From assembly GCA_964594635.1 (NCBI GenBank), contig CAZQMV010000019.1, positions 1 through 34,367 on the forward strand: a stretch of DNA of 34,367 bases, read 5' to 3'. The DNA comes from Berkiella sp964594635 (GTDB lineage: Bacteria; Pseudomonadota; Gammaproteobacteria; Berkiellales; Berkiellaceae). The notes under the pieces are model-generated. The model had not been told where the DNA came from, did not search any database, and was given only the letters and a program-made list of their open reading frames with translations. Every line of letters begins with the position of its first letter. Positions within the stretch are counted from its first letter, which is position 1. The position numbers and the translations under genes are program-made. This document shows positions 27,216 through 34,367 of this stretch, piece after piece.

Positions 27216-27818
27216 ATGACCGATAACAGAATATATAACTTGGGCGTTCCCATTGTGATTGAACAATCAGCTCGGGGCGAACGTGCATATGACATCTACT
27301 CTCGTTTGTTAAAAGAACGGGTAATATTTTTAGTAGGTCCCATCGAAGATTATATGGCTAATCTTGTTGTGGCCCAGCTTCTCTTCCTGGAATCTGAAAA
27401 TCCCGATAAGGATATCTATATTTACGTCAATTCTCCGGGTGGTTCGGTTTACGCGGGGAACGCGATTTACGACACGATGCAATTTGTGAAGCCAGATATC
27501 AGCACAATTTGCGTTGGTATGGCAGCAAGCTACGGTGCCATTGTGTTAGCTGGCGGTGCTAAGGGTAAAAGGCACGCCTTGCCGAATTCGCGGATTATGA
27601 TTCACCAACCACATGGTGGTGCCCAAGGGCAGGCCAGTGATATCGAGATTCAGGCAAGGGAAATCATTAAGACCAAGAAAAACCTTAATGAAATCCTCGC
27701 TAAGCATACTGGTCAACCTTATGAGGTAGTTGCACGAGATACCGATAGAGACAACTTTATGGACGCCCAAGAAGCCGTAACATACGGTTTAATTGATTCT
27801 GTCATCGAAAAGCGATAA
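27216..27818 (+). CDS. clpP: ATP-dependent Clp protease proteolytic subunit
   Basis: 200 residues from ATG 27216, chosen because AAGGGG ends 8 nt upstream; a GTG at 27207 overlaps that site. ClpP forms the double-ring serine peptidase that works with ClpX or ClpA. The catalytic triad is Ser105 (GMAASYGA), His130 (MIHQPHGG) and Asp179 (DTDRDNF), with spacing identical to the E. coli enzyme. SPGGSVYAGNAIYDTMQF and KGKRHALPNSRIMIHQP are strong family segments. The residue after the active Ser is Tyr where Met is usual, followed by GAIVL rather than GAFLL. The N-terminal propeptide appears short. Confidence 0.97.
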   Translation: MTDNRIYNLGVPIVIEQSARGERAYDIYSRLLKERVIFLVGPIEDYMANLVVAQLLFLESENPDKDIYIYVNSPGGSVYAGNAIYDTMQFVKPDISTICVGMAASYGAIVLAGGAKGKRHALPNSRIMIHQPHGGAQGQASDIEIQAREIIKTKKNLNEILAKHTGQPYEVVARDTDRDNFMDAQEAVTYGLIDSVIEKR

Positions 27819-27881
27819 AGATGAATTAAGAGGGTTACTTTAAAGGTTTGTTGAGCGTAAATGGGGAGTTACTCAGGTGCA

Positions 27882-27910
27882 CTTGAAATGCCAGAGTGAT
27901 ATCCCCATAT
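27882..27910 (+). promoter_or_regulatory. Heat-shock sigma32-type promoter upstream of clpX
   Basis: CTTGAAA (27882-27888), 14-bp spacer, CCCCATAT (27903-27910). Both boxes match the RpoH consensus (CTTGAA and CCCCAT-T). It lies in the clpP-clpX gap, 43 bp before the clpX ATG, so clpX and lon can be induced by heat independently of tig-clpP. Confidence 0.85.
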
Positions 27911-27953
27911 ATATTCAGAGTACGGTATTTTTTAATAGTTGAGGTATGGGCCA

Positions 27954-29240
27954 ATGAGTCAAAGTGGTCGCGGTGAAGATAACGGGAAATTGTTGTATTG
28001 CTCGTTTTGTGGCAAGAGCCAGCATGAAGTTCGCAAACTAATTGCGGGCCCATCTGTGTTCATATGTGATGAATGTGTAGAGCTTTGCAACGATATTATC
28101 CGTGAAGAAATCGAAGAAAGCAGTTCGCCAACGCAATCTTCACAGTTGCCTACGCCGCATGAAATCCATGCCATCCTAGATGACTATGTTATCGGGCAAT
28201 CAAAAGCAAAACGCATCCTTTCAGTGGCGGTTTACAATCACTACAAACGGTTACAAAGCAACATCAAGAACGATGAAGTTGAACTGGGTAAAAGTAACAT
28301 TCTTCTCATCGGTCCTACCGGTTGTGGTAAAACATTACTTGCTGAAACGCTCGCACGTTTACTCGATGTGCCATTCACTATTGCCGACGCAACCACATTG
28401 ACCGAAGCGGGCTATGTGGGTGAAGACGTTGAAAATATTATTCAAAAACTGTTACAAAAATGCGATTACGATGTTGAAAAAGCACAAACCGGTATTGTTT
28501 ACATCGATGAAATAGACAAGATTTCCAGAAAATCTGAAAATCCTTCTATTACCCGTGACGTATCTGGTGAAGGTGTACAGCAAGCTTTGCTAAAGCTTAT
28601 TGAAGGCACTGTAGCTTCTGTTCCGCCACAAGGTGGACGTAAACATCCGCAACAAGAATTCTTGCAAGTTGATACCTCAAATATCTTATTTATTTGTGGT
28701 GGTGCATTTGCGGGTCTTGAAAAAATTATTACCGAGCGCTCAGATAAGGGTAGCATCGGGTTTGTTGCGCAAGTAAGAAGTAAGAAAGACAAAAAAGCGT
28801 TAACAGAGTCACTTGCTAAAGTGGAACCTGAAGATTTGATTAAATTTGGTCTTATTCCTGAATTTGTTGGTCGTTTACCCGTGGTAGCGACTTTAGAAGA
28901 ATTGGATGAAGATGCTTTGGTCACCATTTTAACTGAACCAAAAAATGCGCTGACGAAACAATATGCGCGGTTGTTTGAAATGGAAACGGTTACCTTGGAA
29001 TTCCGTAAGGAAGCGCTAAGAGCTGTTGCGAAAAAAGCCCTTGAGAGAAAAACCGGTGCCCGAGGTTTGCGCTCTATTTTAGAACAAGTATTACTAGATA
29101 CGATGTACGATTTACCTTCCATGGAAGGCGTTAGCAAAGTGGTTATCGATGAAGGTTTTATTAATGGTGAGTCAGGCCCGTTGTTAATGTATGAAAATCC
29201 TGAAAAGCCGCTTTTAGCCCAAGAAAAAAGAGAGTCTTAA
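27954..29240 (+). CDS. clpX: ATP-dependent Clp protease ATP-binding subunit ClpX
   Basis: 428 residues from ATG 27954 (TGAGG 9 nt before; an upstream TTG at 27939 is rejected). It is the AAA+ unfoldase that delivers substrates to ClpP. The zinc-binding domain uses Cys16, Cys19, Cys38 and Cys41. Walker A is G120-PTGCGKT, Walker B VYIDEIDKI, with the pore loop GYVGEDVEN and sensor/arginine-finger region LIPEFVGRLPV. Full length with the usual C-terminal domain. It has its own heat-shock promoter and is followed by lon after 31 bp. Confidence 0.98.
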   Translation: MSQSGRGEDNGKLLYCSFCGKSQHEVRKLIAGPSVFICDECVELCNDIIREEIEESSSPTQSSQLPTPHEIHAILDDYVIGQSKAKRILSVAVYNHYKRLQSNIKNDEVELGKSNILLIGPTGCGKTLLAETLARLLDVPFTIADATTLTEAGYVGEDVENIIQKLLQKCDYDVEKAQTGIVYIDEIDKISRKSENPSITRDVSGEGVQQALLKLIEGTVASVPPQGGRKHPQQEFLQVDTSNILFICGGAFAGLEKIITERSDKGSIGFVAQVRSKKDKKALTESLAKVEPEDLIKFGLIPEFVGRLPVVATLEELDEDALVTILTEPKNALTKQYARLFEMETVTLEFRKEALRAVAKKALERKTGARGLRSILEQVLLDTMYDLPSMEGVSKVVIDEGFINGESGPLLMYENPEKPLLAQEKRES

Positions 29241-29271
29241 GAGGGATAAACAATAAAGGGGAAATCGCCAT

Positions 29272-31677
29272 ATGGATAATACAGTTCAAACTACCGAAAT
29301 GCCGGTGTTACCACTTCGAGATGTGGTCGTTTATCCCCACATGGTGATTCCGCTCTTTGTTGGGCGCGATAAATCCATTAAAGCCTTAGATGCTGCGATG
29401 GCAACGCCAGACAAGCAAATTCTATTGGTTGCTCAAAAAGAAGCCACTGAAGATAACCCTTCAGAAAAAGATGTTTTTGCTCTGGGCGCGGTTTCTACTA
29501 TTTTACAATTATTAAAACTACCCGATGGCACCGTTAAAGTGCTCGTCGAAGGGATCCGTCGTGGTCGCGTTATCGAATATGTTCAAACTGAACCCTACTT
29601 TTTGGGTAATGTGGAATATGTTGAAGACGGTCAATTACGTGAAGAAGAAGCAGACATATTAGTCCGCACGCTGATGAGTCAATTTGAAAAATATGTCAAA
29701 TTGAACAAAAAAATCCCACCCGAGATTGTCACGTCTGTTGCGAGTATTGATGAACCAGGACGCCTGGCCGATACCATTGCAGCGCATATGTCGCTTAAGA
29801 TCCAAGAAAAGCAAAACGTTTTAGAGATTGTTTCTTTGAGGGAACGACTTGAGCGTTTAATGGCTTTGATGGAATCTGAAATCGACTTATTGCAAGTTGA
29901 ACAACGCATTCGCTCCAACGTTAAACGTCAAATGGAAAAAAGCCAGAGAGAGTATTATCTCAATGAGCAAATGAAGGCTATTCAAGAAGAATTAGGGCAT
30001 GAAGCCAGCGAGCATGAAGAATTAAAAGAGAAAATCGAAAAAGCAGGCATGTCCAAAGAAGCTTATACCAAAGCAATGGCAGAGCTTAAAAAGTTAAAAA
30101 TGATGGCACCGATGTCGGCAGAAGCAACAGTGTGTCGTAACTATATTGATTGGATGATTCAGGTACCCTGGAAGAACCGATCAAAATTGAAAATTGATCT
30201 GCAAGTTGCAGAAGATGTTTTAGAGCAAGATCATTATGGTTTAGAGAAAGTTAAAGAACGTATTGTTGAATATCTTGCTGTTCAAAAACGTGTCAAAAAA
30301 CTCAAAGGTCCCATTTTATGTTTAGTAGGACCTCCAGGGGTTGGTAAAACCTCATTGGGTAAATCAATTGCCAGAGCAACCGGTCGGACTTTTGTCAGAA
30401 TGTCATTAGGTGGTATTCGTGATGAAGCTGAGATCCGTGGTCACAGACGTACCTATATTGGTGCGATGCCGGGTAAAATTTTACAAAAATTAGCCAAAAC
30501 CACAGTTCGTAACCCGCTCTTTTTATTAGATGAAATTGATAAAATGGCGATGGATTTCCGTGGCGATCCTGCGGCAGCCTTATTGGAAGTATTAGATCCA
30601 GAACAGAACAACACCTTCAACGATCATTATCTTGAAGTAGATTATGATTTGTCCGATGTGATGTTTGTTGCTACAGCAAACTCTTTAAATATTCCACCCC
30701 CTTTATTGGATCGTATGGAGGTTATTCGTCTACCGGGTTACACCGAAGATGAAAAACTGAATATTGCAGAACGCTATCTGATCCCAAAACAGATCCATGA
30801 CAATGGTTTGGTTAAAGATGAATTAATTATAAAACCGCCAGCTATTTTGAGTGTTATTCGTTACTACACTCGTGAAGCAGGGGTGCGTAATCTTGAGCGA
30901 GAATTTTCAAAAATCTCTCGAAAAGTGGTGAAAGAAGTGCTCATGAACAAAGAGCTAACCACCATCGAAGTAACTGATGATAATGTTGAAAATTATTTAG
31001 GTGTTAAACGTTTCCGTTTCGGTTTGGCAGAAGATCACGATCAAGTTGGCCAAGTCACGGGGCTTGCATGGACTGAAGTAGGCGGCGATATTCTGACCAT
31101 AGAAGCCATCGCTGTCGCTGGGAAAGGTAAAACAACCTCTACCGGTAAGCTTGGTGAAGTGATGCAAGAGTCGATTCAAGCAGCGATGTCAGTTGTCAGG
31201 AGTCGCGCAAAAGCACTCGGTATTGCGCCAGATTTTTATGAGAAGAATGATATTCATATTCACGTACCAGAGGGCGCAACTCCTAAAGATGGCCCAAGTG
31301 CGGGTATTGGCATGTGTACCGCATTAGTGTCGGTTTTAACGGGCATCTCAGTGCGAGCAGACGTTGCTATGACAGGTGAAATTACCTTACGTGGTGAAGT
31401 GTTACCGATTGGTGGATTAAAAGAAAAATTACTAGCAGCCAGACGTGCGGGAATTGCTGAAGTGATTATTCCTGAAGAAAATCGTCGTGATCTCAAAGAA
31501 ATTCCAAAAAATATTTTGGAAGACATCAAAATTCACTGTGTGAAATGGATAGATGAAGTGCTCCAACTTGCTTTAACGCGTGTTCCACAACCGTTAATAG
31601 ATGAGCCAAAACCGGAGGCTAAAAAAGAGGATCCATCAAAGGAAGATAATACTTCCACGGATCACTTTCATCATTAA
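29272..31677 (+). CDS. lon: ATP-dependent Lon protease
   Basis: 801 residues. It degrades misfolded and short-lived regulatory proteins in the cytoplasm. The LonA plan is complete: N-terminal domain (LPLRDVVVYPHMVIPLFVGR at the start), coiled region, AAA+ module with Walker A G353-PPGVGKT and LLDEIDKM, and a protease domain with catalytic Ser676 (PKDGPSAG) and Lys719 (GGLKEK). The tail after the domain is charged and ends in DHFHH. AAGGGGA precedes the ATG. No separate heat-shock promoter was seen in the 31-bp gap after clpX, so the sigma32 site before clpX probably serves both. Confidence 0.98.
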   Translation: MDNTVQTTEMPVLPLRDVVVYPHMVIPLFVGRDKSIKALDAAMATPDKQILLVAQKEATEDNPSEKDVFALGAVSTILQLLKLPDGTVKVLVEGIRRGRVIEYVQTEPYFLGNVEYVEDGQLREEEADILVRTLMSQFEKYVKLNKKIPPEIVTSVASIDEPGRLADTIAAHMSLKIQEKQNVLEIVSLRERLERLMALMESEIDLLQVEQRIRSNVKRQMEKSQREYYLNEQMKAIQEELGHEASEHEELKEKIEKAGMSKEAYTKAMAELKKLKMMAPMSAEATVCRNYIDWMIQVPWKNRSKLKIDLQVAEDVLEQDHYGLEKVKERIVEYLAVQKRVKKLKGPILCLVGPPGVGKTSLGKSIARATGRTFVRMSLGGIRDEAEIRGHRRTYIGAMPGKILQKLAKTTVRNPLFLLDEIDKMAMDFRGDPAAALLEVLDPEQNNTFNDHYLEVDYDLSDVMFVATANSLNIPPPLLDRMEVIRLPGYTEDEKLNIAERYLIPKQIHDNGLVKDELIIKPPAILSVIRYYTREAGVRNLEREFSKISRKVVKEVLMNKELTTIEVTDDNVENYLGVKRFRFGLAEDHDQVGQVTGLAWTEVGGDILTIEAIAVAGKGKTTSTGKLGEVMQESIQAAMSVVRSRAKALGIAPDFYEKNDIHIHVPEGATPKDGPSAGIGMCTALVSVLTGISVRADVAMTGEITLRGEVLPIGGLKEKLLAARRAGIAEVIIPEENRRDLKEIPKNILEDIKIHCVKWIDEVLQLALTRVPQPLIDEPKPEAKKEDPSKEDNTSTDHFHH

Positions 31678-31692
31678 AGCAATTCTTGAATG

Positions 31693-31722
31693 ACAGGGCG
31701 GACACAGTAGTTCGCCCCTACA
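31693..31722. repeat. Degenerate REP-like palindrome after lon
   Basis: An imperfect inverted repeat with CAGGGCGGA on the left and TTCGCCCCTAC on the right. It shares the CGCCCCTAC end with the 37-bp array and the other elements. Placed just after the lon stop, it may help end the transcript before the hupB promoter. Confidence 0.5.
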
Positions 31723-31871
31723 ATTAATTCTCTGCAATCATCATGACAAATCATTTTTGCAAGCTGGGTTCCAAAATCAATTAGCTTTATATTTTGGTTT
31801 AAACCTTGTAGAACTATCATGTCCATGGTACTTTGCCGTTACTATTTTTTTGACTATCGGCGGTGCCAACA

Positions 31872-31900
31872 TTGACACCCCTGGTATATTTGTTTGATAA
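31872..31900 (+). promoter_or_regulatory. Sigma70 promoter of hupB
   Basis: A consensus -35 box TTGACA (31872-31877), 17-bp spacer and TGATAA (31895-31900) as the -10. The expected start is near 31907, giving a leader of about 26 nt that contains the AAGGGG ribosome-binding site (31919-31924). Confidence 0.7.
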
Positions 31901-31932
31901 CTATATTCTGTCATCATCAAGGGGACAATCCT

Positions 31933-32253
31933 GTGAGTAAGATACCAGTTAACAAAACTGACATCATTGAACTTGTCGCCGAACAAGCAGATATTTCGAA
32001 AGCTGCTGCAACGAAAGCTTTCAATTCCGTTTTAGATTCGATTACTGCTGCTCTGCGTGGCGGTAAAGGCGTTTCTTTGCTTGGGTTCGGTACTTTTGCA
32101 GTTAAGGCTCGTGCAGCTCGCGTAGGACGTAATCCTAAGACCGGAGCACCTATAAATATTGCCGCAGCAAATGTTCCTGTATTTAAAGCTGGTAAAGCGC
32201 TTAAAGATGCAGTAAACTCCGGCACCGTTGTTCTAGAAGAAGAGCAACTCTAA
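31933..32253 (+). CDS. hupB: DNA-binding protein HU-beta
   Basis: 106 residues from the GTG at 31933, with AAGGGG 8 nt upstream; an earlier ATG at 31894 would include the promoter and is rejected. HU is the small dimeric nucleoid protein that bends DNA. The family signature GFGTFAVKARAARVGRNPKTG followed by the beta-arm is plain. Typical HU is about 90 residues; this one has an extra MSKIPV at the N-terminus and an acidic TVVLEEEQL tail at the C-terminus. It follows lon as in other Gammaproteobacteria and has its own promoter, and two tRNA genes lie 23 bp further on, probably in the same transcript. Confidence 0.95.
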   Translation: MSKIPVNKTDIIELVAEQADISKAAATKAFNSVLDSITAALRGGKGVSLLGFGTFAVKARAARVGRNPKTGAPINIAAANVPVFKAGKALKDAVNSGTVVLEEEQL

Positions 32254-32276
32254 AAAGACGATAGTGCTTGATATTT

Positions 32277-32352
32277 GGGTGCTTAGCTCAGTTGGTAGAG
32301 CGTCGCCCTTACAAGGCGAGGGTCGGGGGTTCGAGCCCCTCAGCACCCACCA
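32277..32352 (+). tRNA. tRNA-Val(UAC)
   Basis: Acceptor GGGTGCT/AGCACCC, anticodon stem TCGCC/GGCGA with loop CTTACAA giving UAC; encoded CCA (32350-32352). It lies 23 bp after hupB. Confidence 0.97.
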
Positions 32353-32363
32353 AAATAAAATGC

Positions 32364-32440
32364 GGAGCGGTAGTTCAGTTGGTTAGAATGCTGGCCTGTC
32401 ACGCCGGAGGTCGCGGGTTCGAGTCCCGTCCGCTCCGCCA
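32364..32440 (+). tRNA. tRNA-Asp(GUC)
   Basis: Acceptor GGAGCGG/CCGCTCC, anticodon loop CTGTCAC giving GUC, discriminator G, encoded CCA (32438-32440). It is 11 bp after tRNA-Val. Confidence 0.97.
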
Positions 32441-32478
32441 CTTCTAAAAGCGCGCCTTACTATTGAGGGATACGAATC

Positions 32479-34367
32479 ATGATGCAGGATCTGCGGGATA
32501 AGGCGCAAGGTTGGATTGCCTGGGTTATCGTCGGCCTTATAGCTATTACCTTCGTGCTATTTGGCGCAGGGAGTGTGTTTGACAGTGGCAACGCAAGTAA
32601 TCAAGTCATTGCCACGGTTAACGGTCAAAAGATCATGGGTAGCGAGCTTGAAGGTGTTTACCACCGCTTCATGCAGCAAAATGGCGCCCAGCTCCATAAC
32701 ATCGATTCAAACGAAGTTAAAAAAGAACTTCTCGATTCGCTTATTCAACAAAAAACCTTACTTGAAGCAACACAAAACCTTGGTATGAGAGTCAGTCCCC
32801 AGCGCGTTGATACAACCTTGGGCACGTTACCTTTTTTACAAATCGATAACCAGTTTTCACCTGAATCATATATTCAATTCTTGGGTAAAAATCATTTTTC
32901 AGATACGCAATTTCGGACACTTTTGACAGATGCTTTATTGCGTGAACAATTACAGCAATCAATCATTCCAACTTCTTTTGTTTTAGCCAATGACCTAGAC
33001 GACCTGGCCAAATACATGTTTCAAAAACGTGATTTTCGTTTTATGACACTTGCCAAAGAACCGATTGAAAAAGCGATCAAAGTGACTGACGAGCAGGCCA
33101 AAGAATATTACGAATCACATTTAAAAGACTTTATGACAGATGAAGCGCTTTCGTTAGAATTCGTTCATCTTTCATTGCCAGCGCTGGCTAAGAAAATTGA
33201 AGTGAACGATAAAGAGATTGAACAGTTCTATCAGGATAATTCTGGGCATTTCAGCGAACCGGCATCCGTTCATGTTGCGCATATATTAATTAGCTTGCCT
33301 AAAAATGCTGATCCTAAAGCAGCAGAGCAAGCAGAGGCTAAAGTCGCTGAGATCCAAAAACGCTTAAAAGCAGGTGAAGCCTTTGAAGTATTGGCTAAGG
33401 AATATTCCGATGACAAAGAAACCGCAAGTACAGGCGGAGATTTATCATGGGTAACGCCTGGCGAAATGTTTCCTGAATTCGAAAAAGTTGCTTTTGCTTT
33501 AGATAAAAATGGACAAGTAAGCGAACCTTTAAAATCACAATATGGTTTCCATATCGTTAAATTAATTGATCGTAAAAATGAAAAAGCAAAGCCCTTAAAA
33601 GATGTTAAAGAACAAGTTATTGCACAATACAAACGTCAACAGGCAGAAGAGCAGTTTGTAAACCTGGCTGATGAGTTAAGCACTGTTGCTTATGACACTC
33701 CAGATTCACTACAAAAGGCAGAAGATAAGCTGAAGTTGACCATTCAAAAGTCTGAATTGTTTACGAAAGAGCAAGGCTCGAAAATCGCTTTATTGCAAAA
33801 TCCACAAGTGGTCACTGCCACTTGGAGCCAATCGGTTAAAGACACTAAAAACAATAGCGATCTCATTAAATTAGATGATGAGAATTATGTTGTGGTGAGA
33901 GTGGCAGAGCATGTTGTGCCTAAGCAGAAACTATTTGAGGAAGCAGAAGCGAAAATTAAGGCGACCTTGACGGCTAAAGCCACATCAGAAAAATTAAAAG
34001 AACAAGCCGACAAAGTGTTTGCAGAGATCCAAAAAACAGATGAAGCACATGCTACAAAATTAATGAATGAGCTTAATTTGCAGTGGCAAGAAAAAACCGA
34101 TGTGCAGCGTAATGCCAAAGAAGCGACTGATACTGAAGTTTTTCAAGCCGCATTTTCATTGCCAAGACCGACAGATGATAAAGAACGTAGATTGAAACAG
34201 TTGGAACTTGCCAATGGTGATCGCGTCATCATTTGGTTAATGTCGGTAAAAGATGGCGATCCTTCATTACTTTCTGGAACGGAAAAAGAAAACTATCAAA
34301 GCCAATTGTCCAAGCATATGGGTGAATTAGAGTTTGCGATGTATGCGACATATCTGTACAAAGAAGC
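32479..34367 (+). CDS. ppiD: Periplasmic folding chaperone PpiD, 3'-partial
   Basis: 629 codons are visible and the frame is still open at the right edge; the family is about 620-640 residues, so only the end is missing. PpiD is an inner-membrane anchored chaperone near the SecYEG translocon. One N-terminal helix (about 12-31, WIAWVIVGLIAITFVLFGAG) is followed by a SurA-N-type chaperone domain starting VIATVNGQKIMGSELEGVY and a parvulin domain (about 263-365) with VHVAHILI, GGDLSWVTPGEMFPEFEKVAF and SQYGFHIVKL. GAGGGA lies 8 nt before the first of two adjacent ATGs. It comes after two tRNAs rather than directly after hupB. Confidence 0.96.
   Translation, partial: MMQDLRDKAQGWIAWVIVGLIAITFVLFGAGSVFDSGNASNQVIATVNGQKIMGSELEGVYHRFMQQNGAQLHNIDSNEVKKELLDSLIQQKTLLEATQNLGMRVSPQRVDTTLGTLPFLQIDNQFSPESYIQFLGKNHFSDTQFRTLLTDALLREQLQQSIIPTSFVLANDLDDLAKYMFQKRDFRFMTLAKEPIEKAIKVTDEQAKEYYESHLKDFMTDEALSLEFVHLSLPALAKKIEVNDKEIEQFYQDNSGHFSEPASVHVAHILISLPKNADPKAAEQAEAKVAEIQKRLKAGEAFEVLAKEYSDDKETASTGGDLSWVTPGEMFPEFEKVAFALDKNGQVSEPLKSQYGFHIVKLIDRKNEKAKPLKDVKEQVIAQYKRQQAEEQFVNLADELSTVAYDTPDSLQKAEDKLKLTIQKSELFTKEQGSKIALLQNPQVVTATWSQSVKDTKNNSDLIKLDDENYVVVRVAEHVVPKQKLFEEAEAKIKATLTAKATSEKLKEQADKVFAEIQKTDEAHATKLMNELNLQWQEKTDVQRNAKEATDTEVFQAAFSLPRPTDDKERRLKQLELANGDRVIIWLMSVKDGDPSLLSGTEKENYQSQLSKHMGELEFAMYATYLYKE

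Noticed and set aside
31770..31796. AT-rich inverted repeat CCAAAAT/ATTTTGG between lon and hupB
   Set aside because: The stem is short and AT-rich with a 13-base loop and no T-run; too weak to call a terminator.
31894..31932. Upstream ATG start for hupB
   Set aside because: It lies within the -10 region and would place the SD inside the coding sequence; the GTG at 31933 fits HU and the SD.

Overview
The window looks like a chromosomal segment of an AT-rich gammaproteobacterium. Two conserved blocks show this. One is asd-fimV-truA-accD-folC-dedD-cvpA-purF, the order known from Pseudomonas and Legionella relatives. The other is tig-clpP-clpX-lon-hupB-ppiD, the order known from most Gammaproteobacteria. 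FimV/HubP, the unrecognised inserted genes and a proline-rich repeat protein of effector-like composition would fit an intracellular or protist-associated lineage (Legionellales/Coxiella/Berkiella-like). That placement is inference; no rRNA or other decisive marker is present.

Layout. 1-3581: two convergent accessory genes. The first is a large repeat protein that runs in from the left edge (12-bp repeats, three 99-bp repeats, polyproline, nine E/D-V-x-D/E-L-L motifs). The second, on the minus strand, resembles a small type I-secreted adhesin. 3751-6563: a two-helix membrane protein of unknown role, then prmB-aroC and a 63-residue membrane protein, tightly overlapped. 6587-6809: six tandem 37-bp hairpin repeats. 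6836-18591: asd, fimV, a 537-residue unknown protein, truA, accD, folC, dedD, cvpA, purF. The trpF gene usually found between truA and accD is absent. 18619-21785: a copper P1B-type ATPase close behind purF, then a small secreted His/Asp-rich protein. 21850-25229: a DUF1704/QEGLA-type putative metallopeptidase (minus), an MscS-family channel (plus), a MITE-like palindromic repeat and folD (minus). 25362-25843: five tRNA genes (Pro, Arg, His, Lys, Leu) behind a strong sigma70 promoter with a GC-rich discriminator. 25892-34367: tig, clpP, clpX (with a clear sigma32 promoter), lon, hupB, tRNA-Val, tRNA-Asp and ppiD, which runs off the right edge.

How they work together. The right block is the protein-quality-control locus: ribosome-bound chaperone, ClpXP, Lon, HU and a periplasmic foldase. 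The central block mixes envelope and polar proteins (FimV, DedD, CvpA) with biosynthesis of lysine/threonine precursors, fatty acids, folate and purines. Copper export and a candidate periplasmic copper binder sit together. Several palindromic elements containing a GTAGGGG/CCCCTAC core lie in gaps after genes, so they form a dispersed repeat family that probably also ends transcripts. No rRNA, insertion sequence, CRISPR array or prophage was seen.
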